From: Lysobacterales bacterium
GTDB lineage: Bacteria > Pseudomonadota > Gammaproteobacteria > Xanthomonadales > SZUA-36
DNA length: 37,418 nt
Direction: 5' to 3'
Assembly: GCA_026193295.1 (NCBI GenBank)
Contig: JAPHSB010000414.1
Coordinates: 1 to 37,418, forward strand
Position 1 is the stretch's first letter. Every line of letters starts with the position of its first letter. A program made the position numbers and the translations under genes. The notes under the pieces were generated by a model. That model was given only the letters and a program-made list of their open reading frames with translations. It had not been told where the DNA came from and made no database searches. Positions 1 to 7,931 of the stretch are shown here, in pieces.

Positions 1-267
1 CGATGCAACGCAGGCAACCGGCGCAGCCTTCAGCTCTTCGGTCAGCAGGTCGTTGGCGCGCAGGTCCAGTTTCGCGTGGATATCACCGTCCACGTTTTCC
101 CCGCAACTCTCGCCGAGGCTGCCGGCCAGCGGACCCAAGGCGATAATCTCGGCAATGGCGCAGCAGGCGTCCGCTATCCTTTCCACTGTTTCCGCAACGG
201 CCCCGCGGAGTGCGTCTTGCCCACGCCATTCCGCGAGATGCTGTCCCAGGGTCTGGTGCTCGGTCAT
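1..267 (-). CDS. fbp: Fructose-1,6-bisphosphatase class I, N-terminal part (cut by window edge)
   Basis: Reading down from an ATG at 267 gives 89 codons that run off the window. The translation contains a stretch (GESCGENVDGDIHAKLDL, then ANDLL) matching the class I FBPase N-terminus, where a GAxNVxGExxxKLDxxAN pattern is conserved before the AMP/metal-binding region. The enzyme removes the 1-phosphate from fructose-1,6-bisphosphate in cytosolic gluconeogenesis. A strong GGAGGAGA ribosome binding site precedes the ATG. That site lies in the 3' arm of a hairpin (listed separately), which suggests translational control. The metal-binding and catalytic regions are outside the window, so activity cannot be judged. 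The family call rests on the N-terminal motif only but fits well. Confidence 0.82.
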   Translation of the reverse strand, partial: MTEHQTLGQHLAEWRGQDALRGAVAETVERIADACCAIAEIIALGPLAGSLGESCGENVDGDIHAKLDLRANDLLTEELKAAPVACVAS

Positions 268-272
268 GGTCT

Positions 273-319
273 GTCTCCTCCGGTTAAGGAGACCTGCGGA
301 AAGGCTGCGATTACAGCCT
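273..319 (-). promoter_or_regulatory. Two hairpins in the fbp leader; the proximal one covers the ribosome binding site
   Basis: On the minus strand two stem-loops lie just before the fbp ATG. The distal one pairs AGGCTG (319-314, as read on the minus strand) with CAGCCT (307-302). The proximal one pairs GTCTCCT (293-287) with AGGAGAC (279-273) around a 7-nt loop, a perfect 7-bp stem. Its 3' arm contains the AGGAG Shine-Dalgarno sequence of fbp. Pairing would hide the ribosome binding site, so a translational switch is possible. No known riboswitch class is recognised, and regulation is inferred from the pairing alone. Confidence 0.4.
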
Positions 320-398
320 CATTCAGCGGGCCTGAACTTCAGTCTAGAGAGCCAGGCGGGTGGCAGGAACATCCATCGGGAGGGGGAAACAGGGTCAT

Positions 399-422
399 TG
401 GGGTGGTAAAAAAACCACCCCA
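399..422 (-). terminator. Perfect hairpin after the LuxR-type gene, possible terminator
   Basis: TGGGGTGGT (399-407) pairs perfectly with ACCACCCCA (414-422) around six bases that read TTTTTT on the minus strand. It starts 10 nt after the stop of the LuxR-type gene, where the accessory operon should end. The U-rich part is in the loop and no U-tract follows the stem, so this is not a canonical intrinsic terminator. The remaining 268-431 interval holds only the fbp leader. Confidence 0.4.
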
Positions 423-431
423 GCGTCGAGC

Positions 432-1049
432 TCAGGAACGCAGGTACATCGAAATGGCCTGGCCGCGGCTGTTGACACCCAGTTTCTGGAACAGATTACG
501 CACGTGGAACTTGACCGTGTTGAGCGAAACACCCAGGTCCCGGGCGATCTGTTTGTTGGTGCGCCCGGAAGCCAGGTCGGAAAGCACCTCGAGTTCGCGC
601 CGTGTCAGTGTGGTCAGCGGGTTGTCGTACAGGGTTCGCACGTCAATGTAAGGGAAAACCATCCGGCCGGTGGCAACAGCCGCGATCGTGTCCAGCAGGA
701 CGGCGGGCTGTTCGCTCTTCGAGACGAACGCGGCGCCGCCATGCGCCATGACCAGTGTCGGTACGGTCTGGTTCTCGTCGCCTGTGTAGACGACGACACG
801 GGGAGCTTGCTTCTCGTCGGACAGGTGGTCCAGTATGTAGCGGCCGTCACAGGGCCCGAATATCCAGCCGATCACCCCGACGTCAACCGGCTGCCGAGCG
901 ATGTTTTCGAGGAAAGAAGCGCAATCGGACGCCACGTGCAGCAGCTCGAACCGTCTGTCTTCCGACAACAGTTGCTTGAGCGCCGCCTGGATCAGCGGGT
1001 TCTTGTCCGCCAGGCCGACGCGGATTGCTTTTTGCTGGGCTTGGTTCAT
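432..1049 (-). CDS. LuxR/NarL-family regulator with degenerate receiver domain
   Basis: This 205-residue protein has the layout of a NarL-type response regulator: receiver-like domain at about 8-125 and LuxR-type helix-turn-helix at about 145-203, with the typical RRELEVL start and NKQIARDLGVSLNTVKFHV recognition region. The place of the phospho-acceptor Asp is occupied by Gly61 (DVGVIGWIFGPCDG), and only one of the usual N-terminal acidic pair remains (AD at 14-15). The later Thr and Lys switch residues appear kept (YTGDE; FVSKSE). It is therefore probably not activated by ordinary phosphorylation. The ATG is preceded by GAGG at good spacing. It follows the MFS gene by 74 nt in the same direction and is likely the last gene of that operon. 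No histidine kinase is nearby. The target genes are unknown. Confidence 0.85.
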   Translation of the reverse strand: MNQAQQKAIRVGLADKNPLIQAALKQLLSEDRRFELLHVASDCASFLENIARQPVDVGVIGWIFGPCDGRYILDHLSDEKQAPRVVVYTGDENQTVPTLVMAHGGAAFVSKSEQPAVLLDTIAAVATGRMVFPYIDVRTLYDNPLTTLTRRELEVLSDLASGRTNKQIARDLGVSLNTVKFHVRNLFQKLGVNSRGQAISMYLRS

Positions 1050-1123
1050 CCGTACTGCCTCGAATGCAGCCTGCAGTTTAGCGCCGATACGCGCAAACTG
1101 CCTTGATTGGCGTCAGGGCTGGT

Positions 1124-2296
1124 TCAGGAGCGAAGCCGGTCCTGCAGGCGGGCGGGATAGAGAACGACCAGCAAACAGGTCACCAGGCCTGCCACCGCGG
1201 CCCAGGTGATCAATACGTAATTGGACTCGCCAATGATCATGGCGGCGATGGCCGGCCCGGAGGCCAGGCCCATCTTGGAGGCGAAACCACCCATGGCGGC
1301 CATTTGCCCTGCGGTATCGAAGCGGGAGACCAGGCCAAGCAGGTAGGCAATGGTGTAGGCCCAGGTGATTCCGATCAGGCAGTTGGCGCCAATCCAGATC
1401 CAGCCGACGTCGCTCTGCAGGAAGGCCCAGGTGCCGAGTATGGTGATGAGCAAGCCAACCACCAGCGTTTTCAGGTAGCCGAAACGGTCGGATATCACCA
1501 CCACCAGGCCTGCTCCGATCAGCCCCAACCAGGCAGCCACTCCCAGGGTCGTGGTGATCATCGCGCCTTGCTGGCCGAAATACTCGCCCAGGCCGATGAT
1601 GTAGGCGTACAGGGCATTGTTCGATGCCTGGAACAGGAATATTGCCACCAGCGTAAATACCAATGGCACGATTTTGATCTTGCCATGCAGCGCTTTGCGG
1701 GCCGCCGCCTCGGCTGCGTCCACCTTGTAGTCGGGAAGGAAAGGCAACATCAGCAATGTCACCGTGCTGAAGGCGATCAGCGCCAGGAACAGGGCCCGGG
1801 TTCCGAACTGGTCCACCAGTCCGGGCAGCATCATCACGCCCAGTCCGCCCAGTCCGAACTGGACAAACAGAAGGACCCCGAACGTCCGGTCCGGGCCCTC
1901 GGTGCGGGCTATGACCGAGAACCCGGTGCCCACCAGCATGCCGCCGATGCAACCGTCGGCGAACCGGAGGCCAATCATGGTGTTTGCCTGCGTTACGAAC
2001 ATGGATGCCGTGTCGATGGCAAGGAGACCCCCGAGCAGGATCAATGCCGTCAGCCGCCAATCCAGTTTCCTGATCAGGAAAACGATCGACAACGCACCCA
2101 GGGCGGCGCCGTAGAGATTTGCGGAGGCGACCGACCCGGCCTGTTGGTTGCTGAAGCCGAGGGCGGTGATCAGGCCGTCCACCAGCGCGGGCAGTATGTT
2201 CACGTAAAAGAGACCGGCCGTCGAGAGGAAGGCCAGGAACAGCCGGGCCATCATGCTGTTTGGAGATACTTTTGGTATACTATTGAATATATTCAT
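1124..2296 (-). CDS. MFS transporter
   Basis: A 390-residue hydrophobic protein with about 12 membrane segments and a central charged loop near residues 185-205, the usual 6+6 layout of the major facilitator superfamily. It is an inner-membrane secondary transporter; the substrate cannot be read from sequence. The chosen ATG at 2296 lies 1 nt past the stop of the upstream serine hydrolase gene. No clear ribosome binding site is seen there, so translational coupling is likely. A second possible start is the Met pair at about 2254. An in-frame extension further upstream would overlap the hydrolase gene and is not favoured. The context with a TonB receptor and hydrolases suggests uptake of a hydrolysis product, or export of one. 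Confidence 0.85.
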   Translation of the reverse strand: MNIFNSIPKVSPNSMMARLFLAFLSTAGLFYVNILPALVDGLITALGFSNQQAGSVASANLYGAALGALSIVFLIRKLDWRLTALILLGGLLAIDTASMFVTQANTMIGLRFADGCIGGMLVGTGFSVIARTEGPDRTFGVLLFVQFGLGGLGVMMLPGLVDQFGTRALFLALIAFSTVTLLMLPFLPDYKVDAAEAAARKALHGKIKIVPLVFTLVAIFLFQASNNALYAYIIGLGEYFGQQGAMITTTLGVAAWLGLIGAGLVVVISDRFGYLKTLVVGLLITILGTWAFLQSDVGWIWIGANCLIGITWAYTIAYLLGLVSRFDTAGQMAAMGGFASKMGLASGPAIAAMIIGESNYVLITWAAVAGLVTCLLVVLYPARLQDRLRS

Positions 2297-2297
2297 T

Positions 2298-4064
2298 TTA
2301 ACAGCTTGCAATTGGACGGATGCGGTTGCTTGCCATGGCCGCCTTGAGCCACTCGAAGCGGCCGTGGTCGCTGAACACATAGAATACCGATTGATTCGGC
2401 ATCAACGCGACCGAGATGCCGCCGTAACCGGACATGAACGGAATCCACACGGCTTCCTCGCATGCCCCGCCAAGGTCGGTGAGGTAAGCCCAGAAGCCGT
2501 TGTTATAACGCAGCGTTGCATCACCCGCGACCAGGCCGGGGTCCGCAGAATCCCGTTGCAGGGCGGCGGACAGCTCTCTGCGGTGCAAAACCTGTCGGCC
2601 GCCGATGGCGCCATCGCCTCGCGCAAGGAACAGCCCCAGCCGCACAATGTCATCCGTCTGCAAGGTCAGGCCATAACCAGCGAACGGCTGCGCCACGCTG
2701 TCGTACGTGCGCTTGGTGGTACGCACGACCGGGCTCAGTCGCAGCGGATCGAAGACCTTCGCCACCAACACGTCCGCATGAATGTCGCGCGAAACACTGC
2801 GCGGTTGCTGCCTCAGCCAGGCGTTCATCAGCGTGCCGGCTATATAGGTGTCGGAAGTGTGATAGGCGAACGTGGTACCCGGTGCGGCCTTGCGCGGAAA
2901 TAGGGTGCACGCCGCGCTGATCTTGGCCAGGTGTGTGTCCCCGGCCATGAATGGAGTCTCGTAGGAGGCATATTCATCCACGTCATGCTCCAGGCTTTCG
3001 TAATTGCCCGTGCCCATGTCAACGAGGTTTGCCAGCGTCACTGCATTCCAGCGATCCCCGTTCCGGCATTCGGGTACGAAATCGGTTACTTTCAGTTCGC
3101 CCGCATCCGGATTTTCCTGTTTCAGCACCATGTAGGCAGTGCCGGCAAAGATGGATTTGGCCAGGGAATAGGAGGGCAGGTCGAGCACTTCGCAAAAGGG
3201 ATAATCCCCATAACGGGTGCCGCAGCCGCCACGATAATGGATGCCATCAATGGCGAAACCGACCGCGCTCACCTCATCAGGCGGAAACCAGTCGAAGTCC
3301 CGCGCCTGCACTCCTGCATATGACCTGGCGAGTTCAGACAAAGGTTTGACGGGCATGCGAGCCGCTATCTCCTGCCGAAAACTCGCGACAATGGACTCGG
3401 CCCTCGCGATCCTGCCGGGCCGGTATACCGCGTCCAGAATCCCCCACAGATCGGCCTGCAGGTACTGGCAGGTTTCACTGGCGACCTGGTAAACGACGCG
3501 GGAGACTCGACCGTCGGATTGGAACAGGAAACTCAACAATCCGTTATGCGTGCAATTGGCGTTGCGTTCCTGCAGGGCGAATGGCAGGGACACGCGCGAC
3601 CAGCCCCCGTCGCCTGCTTCGTTCCACACCCGCCCGGGCTCCAGGATGAATTCCCAGTGGGGGTGAGCGCTGCGCTGCGGCCCGCGCTTTACGGGTACCA
3701 GGGCGTCGCCGGACTGAACGAAATCGAAGCTGAAGCCCGGCAGGCTGGCGAGTTCCAGGGCAGGGTCTTCCAGGTAACCGAACCGGTCCACCAGGCCGCG
3801 GGTACGACCTGCGCCGGGACCAGCCAACAATTCGAGCCGGCCTTCGAAGCGATGGATCGCCGGAGCTTCATTCAGCGGCGTGTAGGCAGCGGTATCCACA
3901 GGGGATGGCAACTCATCGTCACCCAACAGGAAATCGGCGCTCAGCAGCGCGCGCTGGCCCTGCGCCTGGCTTGCGAGGGGTTCGGCACGGATCGCGCCCG
4001 CGAGCCCGCACAAAAGGATGGCCGCCACCGCCCACCTGGCAACCGGGTCAATAGCGGTCGACAT
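2298..4064 (-). CDS. Secreted serine hydrolase of the beta-lactamase/penicillin-binding-protein-like superfamily
   Basis: This 588-residue protein has an N-terminal signal sequence (hydrophobic at 11-26, AxA-like site near IRA-EPL). A lineage-specific region covers about 30-240, followed by a serine beta-lactamase-like domain. The SxxK motif is S300-L-A-K303. A Tyr motif (Y401-H-T, then SD) stands where Y-x-N/S is usual, and a C-terminal SGYGG probably serves as the third strand motif. Family members are esterases, D-amino-acid peptidases or amidases; true beta-lactamase activity is not implied. The ATG has an AAGG at good spacing and overlaps the sulfotransferase gene by 17 nt, so co-translation is likely. 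The likely location is periplasmic, between the outer-membrane receptor and the MFS transporter of the same operon. The substrate is unknown. Confidence 0.82.
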   Translation of the reverse strand: MSTAIDPVARWAVAAILLCGLAGAIRAEPLASQAQGQRALLSADFLLGDDELPSPVDTAAYTPLNEAPAIHRFEGRLELLAGPGAGRTRGLVDRFGYLEDPALELASLPGFSFDFVQSGDALVPVKRGPQRSAHPHWEFILEPGRVWNEAGDGGWSRVSLPFALQERNANCTHNGLLSFLFQSDGRVSRVVYQVASETCQYLQADLWGILDAVYRPGRIARAESIVASFRQEIAARMPVKPLSELARSYAGVQARDFDWFPPDEVSAVGFAIDGIHYRGGCGTRYGDYPFCEVLDLPSYSLAKSIFAGTAYMVLKQENPDAGELKVTDFVPECRNGDRWNAVTLANLVDMGTGNYESLEHDVDEYASYETPFMAGDTHLAKISAACTLFPRKAAPGTTFAYHTSDTYIAGTLMNAWLRQQPRSVSRDIHADVLVAKVFDPLRLSPVVRTTKRTYDSVAQPFAGYGLTLQTDDIVRLGLFLARGDGAIGGRQVLHRRELSAALQRDSADPGLVAGDATLRYNNGFWAYLTDLGGACEEAVWIPFMSGYGGISVALMPNQSVFYVFSDHGRFEWLKAAMASNRIRPIASC

Positions 4065-5430
4065 CGATACCTTGCTCCCTCAGTTTCGCGGCTAATGGCG
4101 ACAGCTGTCGTTCATAGCGGCGCCACAACCCGACCGAGCTGCTGTAGATGGGCTGCCGCACCTGGGCAGCGCTGGCCGTGGCGGCCGGGCCGGAGTGCCT
4201 ATGAAACTCCAGGCAGCTGTCCTCCCAGTCGAGCTCCAGGTAATCGAGCAGCCTCCTGGTTTCGGACTCGGGGTCGGCGATAACCCGCTCATAATCGACG
4301 TCGAGGAAGGATTGCGGGATGGTGCGTCGCCAGTGTTCCATCAACCGGTGATACGCGATGAAATAGCGACCCACCTCCTGCAGGCTGTAGGAGAATGGAT
4401 AGCCCGCGCGAAACAGCGTCTTGTAGATCGCGTAACAGCTGTCCATGGGGTTGCGCCGCATGTGGATGATGCGGGCGTTGGGCAGCGCCAGGTGGATCAA
4501 GCCGAGGTAGAGGAAATTCTGGGGGGTCTTGTCCACGAGGCGAGGAGCTGAGTTGCCAAAGCCCTCGATGGCTTCGCAATAACGCCTGCCCAGTGCGGCA
4601 AAGTCGATGCGGGCTGAACTTTCAATCAAGGCCGCTTTGCCTCCCGCGGCCGGAGTGGCCCGGTCTTCGGCCTGCGTGGCCAGATTCATGACAGCCAGGG
4701 CCAGAGAAGTATGCTCGCCCTGGCTTTCGACCTGGCTGTGGGAGCTTATGATGCGATCGACCAGCGTCGTTCCGCTCCTCGGCAGGCCGAGAATGAAAAT
4801 GGGCCGGGCTGAATCGAATCCGGCGGCAGGACGGGCCAGCATGTCGCGATCGAAAACGCGGGCAATGGCGGCCATGGCGGACTCGTCTTCTGCAATGTCG
4901 TATTGCATGCTCAAGCGGCGCCGGTGGGCGCCTTCCTGCAGATGCGCGAACGCTTCGTCGAAGCGGCGCAGGTCCTCCAGTTCCTTGGCCAGGGCGAAGC
5001 AGACCTGGATTCTGCCGGGATCGTCTGCCGCCAACTGAACCCGCATGGCCTCGAGTTGCTCGACGTGGTTGCTTTCAGCAGTCTGCCGGCGCAGGATCGA
5101 CCGGTTCAGCCATGCCCCTGCGTCTTGCGGATTGAGCTGAATGGCCCGCGTGAACAGCCGTTCCGCCTCATCCAGGTCACCGAAGGCGGTCTTCGACGTG
5201 GCGAGGTTGTAGACGTAATCGGGGTTGGACGGCTGCAGCTCGGCGGACCGCGCGTAGCAGCGGCCAGCCCGTTCGTGTTGGCCGCAGTGCAGGTAGAGAC
5301 CCGCCACCTGCTGCAGCATCAGGTGATCATCGCGGGCCGCGGCTTCTATTCGTTCCAGGGCCTCTATGGCCCCGGCGACGTTTCCCTGCTTGAGAAGTCG
5401 CCGAGGCAGGTCCAGAGTCGTTTCGGTCAA
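4048..5430 (-). CDS. TPR-containing sulfotransferase family protein
   Basis: The 460-residue protein has tetratricopeptide-like helical repeats at about 10-170 and a sulfotransferase domain from about 205 to the end. The PAPS 5'-phosphosulfate loop is ILGLPRSGTTLVD at about 213-225, and the 3'-phosphate-binding region is RNPMDSCYAIYK. It would transfer a sulfuryl group from PAPS to an unknown acceptor, presumably in the cytoplasm since no signal peptide is seen. The start is a TTG at 5430 with GAGGG just before it, 5 nt after the stop of the TonB-receptor gene. The gene overlaps the following hydrolase. TPR-sulfotransferases next to TonB-dependent receptors recur in proteobacteria, but I know of no settled function for the pairing. 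Confidence 0.87.
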   Translation of the reverse strand: MTETTLDLPRRLLKQGNVAGAIEALERIEAAARDDHLMLQQVAGLYLHCGQHERAGRCYARSAELQPSNPDYVYNLATSKTAFGDLDEAERLFTRAIQLNPQDAGAWLNRSILRRQTAESNHVEQLEAMRVQLAADDPGRIQVCFALAKELEDLRRFDEAFAHLQEGAHRRRLSMQYDIAEDESAMAAIARVFDRDMLARPAAGFDSARPIFILGLPRSGTTLVDRIISSHSQVESQGEHTSLALAVMNLATQAEDRATPAAGGKAALIESSARIDFAALGRRYCEAIEGFGNSAPRLVDKTPQNFLYLGLIHLALPNARIIHMRRNPMDSCYAIYKTLFRAGYPFSYSLQEVGRYFIAYHRLMEHWRRTIPQSFLDVDYERVIADPESETRRLLDYLELDWEDSCLEFHRHSGPAATASAAQVRQPIYSSSVGLWRRYERQLSPLAAKLREQGIDVDRY

Positions 5431-5435
5431 GTCCC

Positions 5436-7814
5436 TCAGAAATCCCAGGTCACGGCCAAGCCCACTGTACGAGGCCTGGCGATAATGCTCTTGCCGCCAT
5501 TGCCATAGTACTTCTGCTCAGGCGATGTTCCCATGTATTCCTCGGTGAAAATTCCGACCACACCTTCTTCGTTGAACAGGTTCTTGACGAACAAGCCCAG
5601 CGTCCAGTTACCCATGACGACATTGCTGTTGAAGTCCCAGATGCTGAACGAACCCATCGTCCTGCCAAAGAAATAGCTGTCGTCGTTGATGTGGTTCTTG
5701 GTCTCCGACTGGTAATAACCGCCGATGCGGTTGACCCACTCGATGTTGTCGCTGAGATCGAAGGCATACTGCAGCGATACGTTGGCCGTGTGCTCCGCCA
5801 GGCCCGGCAGGCGGCTGCCTCCCGGCGCGACGACGTACACGTTGTCGGCCGACCACATGTCACTGTCCAGTTCCCCATCCGTATAGGCGTAACCCAGGTT
5901 CAGCAACCAACCCTCTCCGAAGGCTACGTTGTACTCCGCCTCCACGCCCTTGGTGGTCGCGCCGCTGCCGTTCTGGGCAGCATAGAACGCCCAGTTGGTG
6001 GTGGCGGTGTTGAGCTGGATATCCTTCCAGTCGACATAGAACAGCGAGACGTTGTAGAAGCTTCCGTTCCAGTCGCCCTTGATACCGATTTCGTAGTTGG
6101 TGGTGCTGTCCGGCCCGTAACGCAGCCAGGCAGGGCTCTCTGCGAAGGTTCCCGAGAGCGGCACGGCGTTGGTGCCGCCCCGGCGGAAGCCTTCGGATAT
6201 CGTGCCGTAAAGCAAGGTGTTCTCGTTCATGTCAAATGCGGCGTTGAACTTGAACAGCGTGTCCGAGTCGCTGCCGTCCAGTCGAACCTGGTCGTCGATG
6301 TGAAAAGACTCGTACAGCCCGACGCCCATGAACGTGTCGTTGCTGTAGTCGAGGTCGAAATAGCGGAAGCCGCCGGTGACACGGAAACGGTCGGTGACAT
6401 TCCAGGTGAGCTCACCGAAAACTGCCTTGTCCTCGAAATTTTCCTGCCGGTCGTAACGGAAATCGTCGTCACCCAACACGCAGCAATCCCAGGCGGTCCA
6501 GGCCCAATTATAGAAATTGCGCAGGTAGTTGACCTGGGAGGAGCGCAGGTCCTGGTCGCGATAGAAAAGCCCGGCGATCCAGTCGAACGAGCCTTCGGTA
6601 TTGGAAACGAGGCGCAATTCCTGGATGAAGGCTTCATCAGAGTAGCTGCGTTCTGCGGAATGCATCGGGCGGGGATAATTGTAGTAGTAGAAGTTCAGCC
6701 AGCCCTGCTGCGCTGAAAATCCGGTGTTTTCGCTGATGCTGTCGCCAGTGTGTTCGTAACCCGAGGTGCTGCTGGTCAGTGTCGCGAAGCCGAAGTCGTA
6801 GCTCATTTCCAGCGACATCATTTCGATCTTTCGCGACGAGGGTTCGCGCTGGACGGAGCCGGTTTCGTAACGGCCGTAGGGATCGCCCCAGCCGTCAGAG
6901 CCCATCGTCGGCATCATGCGTCCGCCGACCTCGTCTTTCTGTTTCGCCCAGCTCAGCAGGGCGTCAAATTTTTCATTCGGCTGCCACAGCAACGATGCGC
7001 GCAGGTAATCGATTTCCACGGTATCCACGTCTTCGATCCGCTCGTACACGGTGGCGTCGTCGAGGATGCCGTTGGGCGCCACGGGGAAGCCCTGCCCGTC
7101 GAGCACATAGGCATTCGGAAGGTCGAAAATACCGGCGTAGTCGACTCTTCCGGCAACCAGTCGCGCCGCGACGGTTTCAACCAGCGGGATGTTCAACACC
7201 ACGTCAGCATCCCAGTTGTTTCCACTGGAACCACTGGTTTGGCTGAAGGAGCCCTCGGCGCGGCCTTCAAAGGACCCAAGGACCGGGCGCCGCGTGATAT
7301 AACGAACGGTGCCGCCAAGCGAGCCTGATCCATACAACGTTCCCTGGGGACCGCGCAGAACCTCGACTCGTTCGATGTCCTTCAATACGAGGTTGGCGTA
7401 AACCGGCGTGTCATTGATATAGGTGGATACGGGCGGAACCGCCGACAATGCGACATCCATGTTGATGCTGCTGTCGATGGCCAGGCCCCGAATGCGGATG
7501 GCATTCACGTTGCCGGAGTTCCTGGCTCCGAAATCGATCATGTTGGCCCCGGGTACGCCCCTTAGCAGTTCGCCGGTCGACAGGATCTTGCCGCTGTCGA
7601 TGAAGTCGCCACTGACCGCGGAGATGTTGTAAGGGATTTCCGCAACCGTGGATTCGCGCCGAGTCGCGGTAACGATGACCTCCTCCATGGCTGACGCTTC
7701 TGCAGCCTCGCCGGTTTGCTCCTGTGCCAGCAGGGGCATTGGGCCCGCGGCAAGCAATGCGGCAGTGATTGCAGTGGATAAGGTGTTTCTCCTGGTAAGA
7801 CTCATTGGATGCAT
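5436..7814 (-). CDS. TonB-dependent outer-membrane receptor
   Basis: The 792-residue protein starts with a signal sequence ending near LLAQEQ, then a TonB-box-like EEVIVTAT. The plug domain shows conserved RIRG and VEVLRGPQGTLYGSGSLGG elements, and a long beta-barrel ends in WDF with the terminal aromatic residue used by the BAM machinery. It imports a ligand across the outer membrane using TonB-ExbBD energy. The sequence resembles the broad CirA/FecA-like receptor group often annotated for siderophores or for organic nutrients, so the ligand cannot be named. The start at 7814 is chosen because ACGAGGAG lies 7-8 nt upstream; a longer frame beginning at 7847 lacks this support. It is part of the minus-strand operon, 117 nt after the nitrilase-like gene. 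Confidence 0.93.
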   Translation of the reverse strand: MHPMSLTRRNTLSTAITAALLAAGPMPLLAQEQTGEAAEASAMEEVIVTATRRESTVAEIPYNISAVSGDFIDSGKILSTGELLRGVPGANMIDFGARNSGNVNAIRIRGLAIDSSINMDVALSAVPPVSTYINDTPVYANLVLKDIERVEVLRGPQGTLYGSGSLGGTVRYITRRPVLGSFEGRAEGSFSQTSGSSGNNWDADVVLNIPLVETVAARLVAGRVDYAGIFDLPNAYVLDGQGFPVAPNGILDDATVYERIEDVDTVEIDYLRASLLWQPNEKFDALLSWAKQKDEVGGRMMPTMGSDGWGDPYGRYETGSVQREPSSRKIEMMSLEMSYDFGFATLTSSTSGYEHTGDSISENTGFSAQQGWLNFYYYNYPRPMHSAERSYSDEAFIQELRLVSNTEGSFDWIAGLFYRDQDLRSSQVNYLRNFYNWAWTAWDCCVLGDDDFRYDRQENFEDKAVFGELTWNVTDRFRVTGGFRYFDLDYSNDTFMGVGLYESFHIDDQVRLDGSDSDTLFKFNAAFDMNENTLLYGTISEGFRRGGTNAVPLSGTFAESPAWLRYGPDSTTNYEIGIKGDWNGSFYNVSLFYVDWKDIQLNTATTNWAFYAAQNGSGATTKGVEAEYNVAFGEGWLLNLGYAYTDGELDSDMWSADNVYVVAPGGSRLPGLAEHTANVSLQYAFDLSDNIEWVNRIGGYYQSETKNHINDDSYFFGRTMGSFSIWDFNSNVVMGNWTLGLFVKNLFNEEGVVGIFTEEYMGTSPEQKYYGNGGKSIIARPRTVGLAVTWDF

Positions 7815-7931
7815 TGCTGTACTCCTCGTTGTCTTTTTACTGTGCATTTACGGATCGATCCCCACCGATCGCGTAATCCTGGTTTTGACTTCGTAAGGCA
7901 CTCCGGTCCGCTCATTGCCCTTCGGAGCCGG

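Noticed and set aside
1103..2347. Long open frame on the plus strand opposite the MFS transporter gene
   Set aside because: Its product is rich in Gln, His, Gly and Pro without any family motif and is antisense to a clear 12-segment transporter; this is a GC-rich codon shadow.
2298..4064. Antibiotic-resistance beta-lactamase
   Set aside because: SxxK is present, but the long extra N-terminal region, Y-H-T motif and operon context point to a nutrient- or metabolite-directed hydrolase.
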